Part shown: positions 46,395 to 53,421 of the stretch, piece by piece
Layout of the letters: each line of letters opens with the position of its first letter
Position numbering within the stretch: position 1 is the first letter of the stretch
Assembly (NCBI GenBank): GCA_023954375.1
Contig: JAMLIC010000003.1
Span: 186,001 to 250,000, forward strand
Length of the DNA: 64,000 nucleotides
Direction: 5' to 3'
Origin: Planctomycetota bacterium
GTDB taxonomy: Bacteria > Planctomycetota > J058
The notes under the pieces: generated by a model
What the model was told of the DNA's origin: nothing
The model's database searches: none
Seen by the model: the letters and a program-made list of their open reading frames with translations, nothing else
Position numbers and translations under genes: made by a program

Positions 46395-47924
46395 ATGCGG
46401 AGCGGACGACTCGGGCTGGGTGTGGGCGCGGCGGTGGTGGCGGCGATCGTCGGCTGCGGCGGCAGCGGCGGCTCGTCGTCGAACCGGGGGCAGGCGGCGG
46501 CGCCGGTGAGCCCGGTCACCACGGGGACGCTGCCCGGGACGCCGCCCTCGATCAGCGTGCAGACGCCGCTCGCGCCGGTCGTCAGCGCGACGGTCGCCTT
46601 CCAGGTGGTGATCACCGACTTCGAGGGCGACCCGGCGCACGCGCTCGCCGAGTTCTCCGTCGACGAGGGCCGGACGTTCTGGCCGGCGACCCTGGCGAGC
46701 GCCGGCCCGCTGACGACGAGCCCGACGGGCGAGGCGCACGCGCTCGTCTGGGACGCCGCGCAGGACGTCGGCCGCACGCTCCGCCACTTCGTCCGCCTCC
46801 GCGTGAGCGCGCTCGACCCCGACGGCGTCAGCGCGCCGGCCGAGACGGCCACCTTCACGCTCGACGCGACCGCCCTCCCGGTGGGCCTCGCGAACCTCGT
46901 CGTGCCGCTCGACCCCGCCGGCCCGGACCGCGTCGTCGCCTATGACGTCGCCAGCCAGGGCGCCCTCACCCGCCGCGCCGTCCAGCCCGCGACCAGCGGC
47001 CGCGGGCGCCAGATGAGCTCGGCCAGCGGGATCGTGAGCACGCCGCGCGGCCACCTCCTGGTCGTCGGCCACAACGACAGCGCCGAGCTCGACGTCTACG
47101 GCGTCGGCCCCACGGGCGAGCTGGCGAAGGTCGCGGGGTCGCCCTTCGCGTGCGCCGGCAACCCGACCAGCCTCGTCATGCACCCGGGCGGGCGCTTCGT
47201 CTACACGACCAACGGCGCCCGCCTCGAGGCCTTCGCCCTCGACCCGGTGAGCGGCGCGCTCACGCCCCTGCCCGGCTCGCCCTTCGACGTCGGCTCGTCG
47301 CCGCGCGACCTGGCCGTCGACCCGCGCGGCGACGCGCTCTACACGGGCCACATGTTCGGCGCCGAGACGGGCGTCCGCGTCCACCGCCTCGACCCGACGA
47401 CGGGCGTCCCGACCTTCGCCTCGGCCCTGACCCTGCCCGGCGCCAGCCGCCCCGGGAAGGCGATCGAAGTCGACGCGAAGGGCGAGCGCCTCTTCTGCCT
47501 CGACCTCGACGCGGGCCTCTACGTGGCCACGATCGACCCGCAGACGCGCGCCCTCACGCTCGTCACCGGCGCCGCGCCGCGCGCCCTCGGCGGGTTCGCC
47601 CACGGCCTCGCGCTCGCGACCCGCGGCGACAAGGTCTACGCCACGGTGCAGGGCGTCGGTCTCCTCGGCTTCCGCGTCGGACCGACCGGCGCGCTCACCG
47701 CCGTCCCGGGCTCGCCCGTGACGAACGTCGGCGCGACCTCGCTCTACCTGCTCGCCGACCCGACCGACCGCTTCCTCTTCGTCTCGTCGCGCGGCGCGGA
47801 CCAGCTCCACACCTACGCCGTCGAGCCGGTCACCGGCGCGGTCGTCGAGGTCCCGGGCTCGCCGCGGCTCGACACGACGGTCGGCGCGATCGTCGGGCCG
47901 CTCGTCGCGATGCCGGCCCGCTAA
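46395..47924 (+). CDS. Lipoprotein with YVTN/lactonase-type beta-propeller
   Basis: 509 residues. Lipoprotein signal (VVAAIVGC), a Ser/Gly linker, an Ig-like segment (residues about 55-150) and a seven-blade-type propeller with repeats such as HPGGRFVYTTNGARLEAFAL, DPRGDALYTGHMFG and DPTDRFLFVSSRGADQLHTYAV. Resembles 6-phosphogluconolactonase-like and surface-layer YVTN propellers, but an enzymatic role cannot be claimed. ATG 46395 follows GGAGGT at 46384-46389. It lies just beyond the repeat array. Confidence 0.8.
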   Translation: MRSGRLGLGVGAAVVAAIVGCGGSGGSSSNRGQAAAPVSPVTTGTLPGTPPSISVQTPLAPVVSATVAFQVVITDFEGDPAHALAEFSVDEGRTFWPATLASAGPLTTSPTGEAHALVWDAAQDVGRTLRHFVRLRVSALDPDGVSAPAETATFTLDATALPVGLANLVVPLDPAGPDRVVAYDVASQGALTRRAVQPATSGRGRQMSSASGIVSTPRGHLLVVGHNDSAELDVYGVGPTGELAKVAGSPFACAGNPTSLVMHPGGRFVYTTNGARLEAFALDPVSGALTPLPGSPFDVGSSPRDLAVDPRGDALYTGHMFGAETGVRVHRLDPTTGVPTFASALTLPGASRPGKAIEVDAKGERLFCLDLDAGLYVATIDPQTRALTLVTGAAPRALGGFAHGLALATRGDKVYATVQGVGLLGFRVGPTGALTAVPGSPVTNVGATSLYLLADPTDRFLFVSSRGADQLHTYAVEPVTGAVVEVPGSPRLDTTVGAIVGPLVAMPAR

Positions 47925-47970
47925 CTAAGCCGGGATCATTCACGAGCACCGCAAAGCTCTGGCAGAAGAA

Positions 47971-48183
47971 GAAGAACTTGAACCGCCAAGACGCCACGCG
48001 CGCACGCGGGGACCCGCTTCGCGGGTCCCCGCGTGCGCGTGCGCCAAGGGAGGAAAGTAGGTAAGAACGAAGAGCTTGTGGCGGAGCATCTCTCACCCCC
48101 TTGGCGCTCGGTCGCGGGCCCGGGGCCCGCGCAGCGGGTCCCGGGTCAGCGACCGAGTGGCGTCTTGGCGGTTCAATTCTTCG
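47971..48183. mobile_element. MITE-like element with nested hairpins
   Basis: Perfect 19-bp terminal inverted repeats: TTGAACCGCCAAGACGCCA at 47978-47996 and its complement at 48158-48176, extending with one indel to about 47971 and 48183. Inside are a perfect 17-bp hairpin with a TTC loop (48001-48037), an inner repeat GCGCCAAGGG / CCCTTGGCGC (48041-48050, 48098-48107) and a second hairpin around 48105-48157. No reading frame. The CCGCCAAG-type ends resemble short palindromic elements dispersed in many bacteria. The next 110 bp (48184-48295) contain another partial copy, TTCTTGGCGGTT, near 48253, and no gene. Confidence 0.8.
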
Positions 48184-48295
48184 CCTTGGCGGTGTCGCGG
48201 CGCGAACATTCGTGAAAACGAAGGTCTGTCGACGATCCTGGCCTGTCACCGGTCGTTCTTGGCGGTTGCATGGCCTCGCTCATGCATGATCCAGG

Positions 48296-49174
48296 CTAAC
48301 GGAGCGGCCCGGTCGGGTCGGCCACCAGGAGCCCCAGGAGCAGGGGCAGGTAGACCAGGCTGGCCACGAACAGCCGCCGCGCGGCCTCGCGCGTGCGCGT
48401 CAGGTGCAAGGCCGCGCCGAGGCCCAGGAAGGCGAGGCCGAGCGCCAGGGCGCCCGCGAGGTAGAGGTAGCCGCCCAGGCCCACGACGACGGCCATGAGC
48501 GTGAGCGGCACGAGCGCCAGGCAGTAGAGGACGGCCAGGCGGCCGGTCATGGCGCCCGACGGGTCCACCGACGAGATCATGCGGAAGCCGCCGCGCGCGT
48601 AGTCCTCGCGGTGGACCCAGTCGATCGCCAGGAAGTGCGGGATCTGCCACACGAACAGGATCGCGAACAGGACCCAGGCGCCCGGGTCGAGCGCCCCGCG
48701 CGCCGCGGCCCAGCCGATCATGGGCGGGATCGCGCCGCACACGGCGCCCACCTGCGTGCAGAGCGAGCTGCGCTGCTTGAGCGGCGTGTAGAGGACGACG
48801 TAGAGCGCGGCGACGGTCAGGGCGAGCGCGGCCGCGAGCAGGTTGGCGGCCCACGCCAGCGCCAGGCCGCCGCCGGCGAGGAGCAGGCCCGACACGGCGA
48901 GCGCCTCGCCGCGCCCGACGCGCCCCGACGGGAGCGGCCGCGTGCGCGTGCGGTCCATGCGCTGGTCCCACGGGCACTCGGCCCACTGGTTCAGCGCGCT
49001 GGCGCCGAAGGCGCACAGCGCCGTGCCCAGCAGCGTCCACAGGAGCAGGTCGATCCGCAGCGGCCCGCGCTCGCCGAGGACGAAGCCCACGGCCGTCGTG
49101 AGGAGCACGAGGCTGCTCAGGCGCCACTTCGAGAGCTCGGCGTAGGCGTGGACGCGGGCGACGACGGGGGTCAT
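48296..49174 (-). CDS. ctaB: Protohaem IX farnesyltransferase (haem O synthase)
   Basis: 292 residues, a UbiA-superfamily membrane prenyltransferase with about eight to nine helices. It attaches farnesyl to haem B, giving haem O for terminal oxidases. The first Asp-rich motif is in NQWAECPWDQRMDRTRTRPL and the second conserved loop is YTPLKQRSSLCTQVGAVCG, with PHFLAIDWVHREDYARGG later. TAAGGT (minus, 49199-49194) and an AGGAG site precede ATG 49174. Divergent from the haem A synthase gene, so the two can be co-expressed. Confidence 0.93.
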   Translation of the reverse strand: MTPVVARVHAYAELSKWRLSSLVLLTTAVGFVLGERGPLRIDLLLWTLLGTALCAFGASALNQWAECPWDQRMDRTRTRPLPSGRVGRGEALAVSGLLLAGGGLALAWAANLLAAALALTVAALYVVLYTPLKQRSSLCTQVGAVCGAIPPMIGWAAARGALDPGAWVLFAILFVWQIPHFLAIDWVHREDYARGGFRMISSVDPSGAMTGRLAVLYCLALVPLTLMAVVVGLGGYLYLAGALALGLAFLGLGAALHLTRTREAARRLFVASLVYLPLLLGLLVADPTGPLR

Positions 49175-49193
49175 GGGGCTCCTGCGGCGGCAG

Positions 49194-49278
49194 ACCTTAT
49201 CACGGCCATCCCGGGGTCGCCGGTGCGGCGAAATGTCGCGGCCGGGGCCCTTGGGCCCGGGGCCCCCGGTGCGATACT
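49194..49278. promoter_or_regulatory. Divergent ctaB/ctaA promoters
   Basis: TAAGGT on the minus strand (49199-49194) serves ctaB with an AGGAG site. GATACT on the plus strand (49273-49278) lies 9 nt from the ctaA ATG at 49288, which lacks a ribosome site. Confidence 0.45.
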
Positions 49279-49287
49279 CGCCGCCCG

Positions 49288-50604
49288 ATGGAAGCCCTCG
49301 CGGAGAAGCCCCTCCCCGCCGCCCCGCCCGGCGCCGCCCGCCGCGACGCGCCCGCGGTCCTGACCCTCGGCTTCGGCGCGGCCGTGGCCATGTGGGCGCT
49401 GGGCTACGTCGGCCGCCTCCCCGGCCTGCTCGAGCTCCCCCCGTCCGTCCTGGCCCTCGGCTTCGTCGCCGTGCTCCTCGCGGCCGGCGCCCTGGCCGGC
49501 CGCGCGCTCGGGCGCGTCCTGCCGGGCGCGCTCGCCGGCGCCGTCGCAGGGGCGATCAACGTCCTGATCATCGCCAGCGTCGCGCGCGGCAGCCCGCTCG
49601 CCATTCCGGGCTCGATCGCCGCCGGCGCCCTCCTCGGCGCGGTCGGCGCCGCGGCCGCCCGCCGCCCGGGCGCAGCGCCGCTCCCGGCGACCACGTGGAC
49701 CGGCCGCTTCGCACGGGTCGCCGTCGCGGCGACGCTCCTCCTCCTGGCCGTCGGCGGGCTGGTCACGAGCCACGCCGCCGGGCTGGACGTGCCCGACTGG
49801 CCGAACACGTTCGGCTCGAACATGTTTTTGTTCCCGCTCGAGCGCATGACGGGCGGGATCTACTACGAGCACGCCCACCGGCTCTTCGGCGCCCTGGTCG
49901 GTCTGACGACGGTGACCTTCGCCGGCCTCGTGCTGGCGACCGACGACCGGCGCTGGACCAAGGGCCTCGCCCTCCTGGCCGTCGTCCTCGTCGTCACCCA
50001 GGGCGTCCTCGGCGGCCTCCGCGTCACCGGCCGCCCGACCCTCAGCCTCGCCGCCGAGGACCTCTCGCCTCAGCTCTGGCTCGCCGTGGCCCACGGCATC
50101 CTCGGCCAGCTCTTCTTCGCCCTGCTCGTCGTCCTCGCCGCCGCGACCTCGGTCACCTGGCGCCAGGCCCCGCCCCCCGCGCCGCGCGCGAGCGGGGAGA
50201 CCGACCTCGACCTCGGCGCCTGGTTCGTCGCCGCCGTCGTCGTGCAGCTCGTCCTGGGCGCGCTCCTCCGCCACTACAAGATCGACCCGACCTGGCACGT
50301 CTGCATGGCCGTGGTCGTGGTCACCCTGGGCGGCTTCGCCGGCGTGCGCGCGTGGGGGCTCTACCCCGACCTCCCCGTCCTGCGCCGCGCCGGCCTGGCG
50401 CTCGCGCACCTGGTCGCCCTGCAGCTCCTCCTGGGGATCGGCGCCCTCGTCGTCACGACCATGGAGCGCCCCGAGGGGACCCGGGTCGCCTGGCACGCGC
50501 CGATCGCGACCGCCCACCAGACGACGGGCGCCGTGATCCTCGGCTGCGCCGTGCTCCTGCGGATCTGGTTCGGCCGGCTCGTCGCGCGCGAGCCCGCCGC
50601 CTGA
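49288..50604 (+). CDS. ctaA: Haem A synthase (COX15/CtaA family)
   Basis: 438 residues, a polytopic membrane protein. It oxidises haem O to haem A for aa3-type cytochrome oxidases. Key motifs: GLVTSHAAGLDVPDWPNTF, IYYEHAHRLFGALVG, AHGILGQLFF, LGALLRHY and AHQTTGAVIL, the histidines being the haem ligands. The N-terminus has an extra pair of hydrophobic segments before the first motif. Leaderless start predicted. The oxidase subunits themselves are not in this window. Confidence 0.92.
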   Translation: MEALAEKPLPAAPPGAARRDAPAVLTLGFGAAVAMWALGYVGRLPGLLELPPSVLALGFVAVLLAAGALAGRALGRVLPGALAGAVAGAINVLIIASVARGSPLAIPGSIAAGALLGAVGAAAARRPGAAPLPATTWTGRFARVAVAATLLLLAVGGLVTSHAAGLDVPDWPNTFGSNMFLFPLERMTGGIYYEHAHRLFGALVGLTTVTFAGLVLATDDRRWTKGLALLAVVLVVTQGVLGGLRVTGRPTLSLAAEDLSPQLWLAVAHGILGQLFFALLVVLAAATSVTWRQAPPPAPRASGETDLDLGAWFVAAVVVQLVLGALLRHYKIDPTWHVCMAVVVVTLGGFAGVRAWGLYPDLPVLRRAGLALAHLVALQLLLGIGALVVTTMERPEGTRVAWHAPIATAHQTTGAVILGCAVLLRIWFGRLVAREPAA

Positions 50605-50642
50605 CCCGGGAGGCCGGGTTTGTCTCCGGCCCGGCCGCTCAC

Positions 50643-50648
50643 TAGGAT
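50643..50648 (+). promoter_or_regulatory. Predicted -10 of the cell-wall-binding cluster
   Basis: TAGGAT, 7 nt before ATG 50656, predicts a leaderless mRNA for the four-gene unit. Confidence 0.5.
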
Positions 50649-50655
50649 TCGAGCC

Positions 50656-51987
50656 ATGACCACGGCGGACGGCCCAGGTCGGCGGCAGTACGACATCTAC
50701 CTGCACGAGACCCGCAAGGACAGGCGGATCGTCGTCGGCGACGCGACGACCAACCTCCGGCTGGTCCGCGCGCGCAGGATCCGGGCGGCCGAGGTCCCCG
50801 CGGCGGCCGGCTTCCAGGACGGGCCGACCGTGATCGGCGGCCTCCGCGGGGGCGGCGGACCGACCGCCGCGCTCGCCGTGGTGACCGCCGCCCTGCGCCA
50901 CGTCGCCGCCGCGCCCGAGGACGCGCTCCTCGTCCTCGGCCACGGCCCCGACGAGGCGCTCTCGGCGGCCCGCGCGCGCAGCCTGCTCGCGGTCCTGCGC
51001 GGGGACGAGGCGGCGTGGGTCGCGGAGGCCGCCGCGCGCGGGACCGCGCGCGAGCTGCAGGCCATCCTGGCGTGGGCGGCCGCCGCCTTCGGCTGGCCGT
51101 GCGACCCTGGCCCGGCCGACGGGGTCGTCGGCCCGGCGACCCGCCAGGCGCTGCACCGGCTCCGCAAGGCCTACAACGAGGCGCACGGCGCGACGCTGCC
51201 GCTCAACGCGCCGCTCGGTCCGGACGACTGGCGCGCGCTCTTCCGCTGCTACCAGGCCGACCTCGAGCGCCGCCTCGCGGAGGACGCGGCCGGCCTGCGC
51301 GCTCGCCAGGCCGCCGTCCGCCTCCACGGCGAGGGCGCCCACGGCTGCGGGCCCGCCTGGTCGCTCGCGCGCGTCCGGCTCGAGGGGCTCCCGGCCACCG
51401 CCGACGAGCGGGTCGACGTGCTCGCGTTCGCCCCGGACGACCCGCCGAAGCTCGCCTGCCACGCCGAGGGGCCGTGCGCGCCCAAGGTGTGCGACGTCTA
51501 CCGCAAGGGCAAGTACCGGGCCGCGCCGCTGGCGGCGCCCCCGGACGCAGGGCCCAGGGTGCGCGTCCGGCTGGTCCTGCGCAACGTGAACGACGCGCCG
51601 ATCGCCGGGCGCGCCTGCGAGCTCGAGGTGGCCGGCGCGCGGACGGCGCTCACGACGGCGGCCGACGGCGAGCTCGTGTTCGAGGTGCCGGCCGACGCGC
51701 GCGACGCGAGCCTGCGGCTGCTCGACCCCGAGGCGCCGGCCACGGTGATCGTCCCGCTGCGGCTCCACGCGCTGGCCCCGCCCGACGGCCTCCGCGGGCA
51801 GCAGGAGCGCCTGCGCAACCTCGGCTACTACCTCGGCGACCTCGAGGGCGAGGACCAGCTCGACGAGGACGCGCCGGACGCCTGGCGCTCCGCCGTCGAG
51901 GAGTTCCAGTGCGACCAGGGCCTCCCCGTCAGCGGCATGTGCGACGCCGCCACCCGGGCGCGGCTCGTCGAGGTGCACGGCGGATGA
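50656..51987 (+). CDS. Peptidoglycan-binding-domain protein, cluster gene 1
   Basis: 443 residues, no signal peptide. An N-terminal OmpA-like remnant (LVLGHGPDEALSAARARSLLAVL, about 92-114) leads into a first peptidoglycan-binding-like repeat (GWPCDPGPADGVVGPATRQAL, about 146-166). A middle beta domain with a Cys cluster (C231, C268, C274, C279) follows. The C-terminal PG_binding_1 domain (about 376-440: RLRNLGYYLGDLEGED, EEFQCDQGLPVSGMCDAATRARL) binds cell-wall glycan. It overlaps the next gene by ATGA. Absence of an export signal suggests delivery or assembly by a dedicated machine; this is inference. Confidence 0.75.
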   Translation: MTTADGPGRRQYDIYLHETRKDRRIVVGDATTNLRLVRARRIRAAEVPAAAGFQDGPTVIGGLRGGGGPTAALAVVTAALRHVAAAPEDALLVLGHGPDEALSAARARSLLAVLRGDEAAWVAEAAARGTARELQAILAWAAAAFGWPCDPGPADGVVGPATRQALHRLRKAYNEAHGATLPLNAPLGPDDWRALFRCYQADLERRLAEDAAGLRARQAAVRLHGEGAHGCGPAWSLARVRLEGLPATADERVDVLAFAPDDPPKLACHAEGPCAPKVCDVYRKGKYRAAPLAAPPDAGPRVRVRLVLRNVNDAPIAGRACELEVAGARTALTTAADGELVFEVPADARDASLRLLDPEAPATVIVPLRLHALAPPDGLRGQQERLRNLGYYLGDLEGEDQLDEDAPDAWRSAVEEFQCDQGLPVSGMCDAATRARLVEVHGG

Positions 51988-53390
51988 GCGACCCCATCGC
52001 GAGCGCGCTGCACCCCGAGCAGCGGACCTACGAGGCCCACGCCGGGCCGACGTCGGGCGCGGAGCGGGCCACGATCCGCGCGGCGATCCTCCCCTTCGCC
52101 TGCTGGCGCGTCGACGACGTGCGCTTCGAGCACGACTCCTCGATCGTGCGGCCCGACGTCGCGCCGTCGCTCGCGGCGCTGGCCGCCCTGCTCGAGCAGA
52201 ACCGGGTCGGCGACCGGCGGCCGACCCTCGCCGTGTTCGGCCACGCCGACTCGACCGGGTCCGACGCCTACAACAAGACGCTCAGCGGCCGCCGCGCCCA
52301 GGCGATCTACGCGCTGCTCGCCCGGCGGGTGGACCTGTGGGAGGCGCTGTACACCCGGCCGCACGGCGGCGACGACTGGGCCGCGGACAGGGCGGTCCCG
52401 CTCTACCTGGGCCTGCTCGGCTACGGGGCCGACGTGGGCGAGCGGCGCCGCTTCCAGGCCGACCGGGGGCTCGCGGTCGACGGCATCATCGGCCCCAGGT
52501 CCAGGGCGGCGCTCTTCGGCGCGGCCATGGACGCGATGTGCCCCGTGGTGATCCCGCCGGAGGGCTTCCTCGGCCGCGGCCTCGACCCGCAGGGGAAGGC
52601 CGACTACCAGGGCTGCGGCGAGCTCAACCTGGCGCTCGTCCTCTCCCAGGCCGAGGAGGCCGCCCTGGCGAGCAAGCCCAAGGAGCGGGCGGCGCAGCAC
52701 GCGCCCAACCGCCGGGTCATGGTGTTCCTCTTCCGCCCCGGCACCCACGTCGACCCGGCCCGCTGGCCGTGCCCGCGCGCGGGCGAGGGCGGCGCCGCCT
52801 GCGCGAAGCGGCGCTGGTCGGACGGCGAGGCGCGGCGCGCGCCCGGGCCGGCGCGCCGCCGGTTCGCCGAGACGCAGGACACCTTCGCCTGCCGCTTCTA
52901 CCACCGCCTCGCCGACCGCTCGCCGTGCGAGGGGGTCCTGCCGGCGCTGCGGCTCCGCCTCTACGGCGAGGACGGCCGCTTCGTCCCGCACGCGCCCTAC
53001 CGCGTCGTGGTGGCGGGGGTGGTGCGCGCCGGCCAGACCGACGCGCGCGGCGTCCTCGTCGAGCGGTTCTCGACCCTGCCGCCGGACTGCACGGTCGAGT
53101 GGGGCGACGCGGGCGGGCCCGCCCCCCCGGCGGTCGGGCCGCCGCTGGCGCACTCGGCGAGCATCCACCTCGACATCGACCCGCTCGACGACACCGACGA
53201 GCGCGCCGCGCAGCGGCTGCGCAACCTCGGCTACAAGCGCGGCGCGACCCTGTCGGACGACGTGCTCTCGTTCCAGCACGACCAGCAGGCGGCCTACGGC
53301 CTGCAGCTCACGGGGCTGCTCGACCCGCCCACCCGGGCGGCCCTGCGCGACCTGCACGGCCGCTGCCCCGACGCGCTGGTGACCGCGTGA
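51984..53390 (+). CDS. OmpA-like and peptidoglycan-binding protein, cluster gene 2
   Basis: 468 residues, no signal peptide. An OmpA-like domain at about 45-115 (VFGHADSTGSDAYNKTLSGRR) contains the residues that grip diaminopimelate. A PG-binding repeat is at about 145-180 (FQADRGLAVDGIIGPRSRAALF), then a Cys-rich region (CGELNLALVLSQ, FLFRPGTHVDPARWPCPRAG, TFACRFYHRL) and a second PG-binding domain at about 405-460. I recall this architecture from proteins in VgrG/PAAR-type loci, but no such gene is in this window. Start ATG overlaps the previous stop by 4 bp. Confidence 0.8.
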   Translation: MSDPIASALHPEQRTYEAHAGPTSGAERATIRAAILPFACWRVDDVRFEHDSSIVRPDVAPSLAALAALLEQNRVGDRRPTLAVFGHADSTGSDAYNKTLSGRRAQAIYALLARRVDLWEALYTRPHGGDDWAADRAVPLYLGLLGYGADVGERRRFQADRGLAVDGIIGPRSRAALFGAAMDAMCPVVIPPEGFLGRGLDPQGKADYQGCGELNLALVLSQAEEAALASKPKERAAQHAPNRRVMVFLFRPGTHVDPARWPCPRAGEGGAACAKRRWSDGEARRAPGPARRRFAETQDTFACRFYHRLADRSPCEGVLPALRLRLYGEDGRFVPHAPYRVVVAGVVRAGQTDARGVLVERFSTLPPDCTVEWGDAGGPAPPAVGPPLAHSASIHLDIDPLDDTDERAAQRLRNLGYKRGATLSDDVLSFQHDQQAAYGLQLTGLLDPPTRAALRDLHGRCPDALVTA

Positions 53391-53421
53391 GCCGCTCGCG
53401 CGCCGCCCCGGAGGAGGGCTG

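Noticed and set aside
45371..46510. Open frames running through the 67-bp repeat array as proteins
   Set aside because: They arise from the repeat period and GC content, no ribosome site fits, and composition is Arg/Gly/Val monotony unlike neighbouring proteins.
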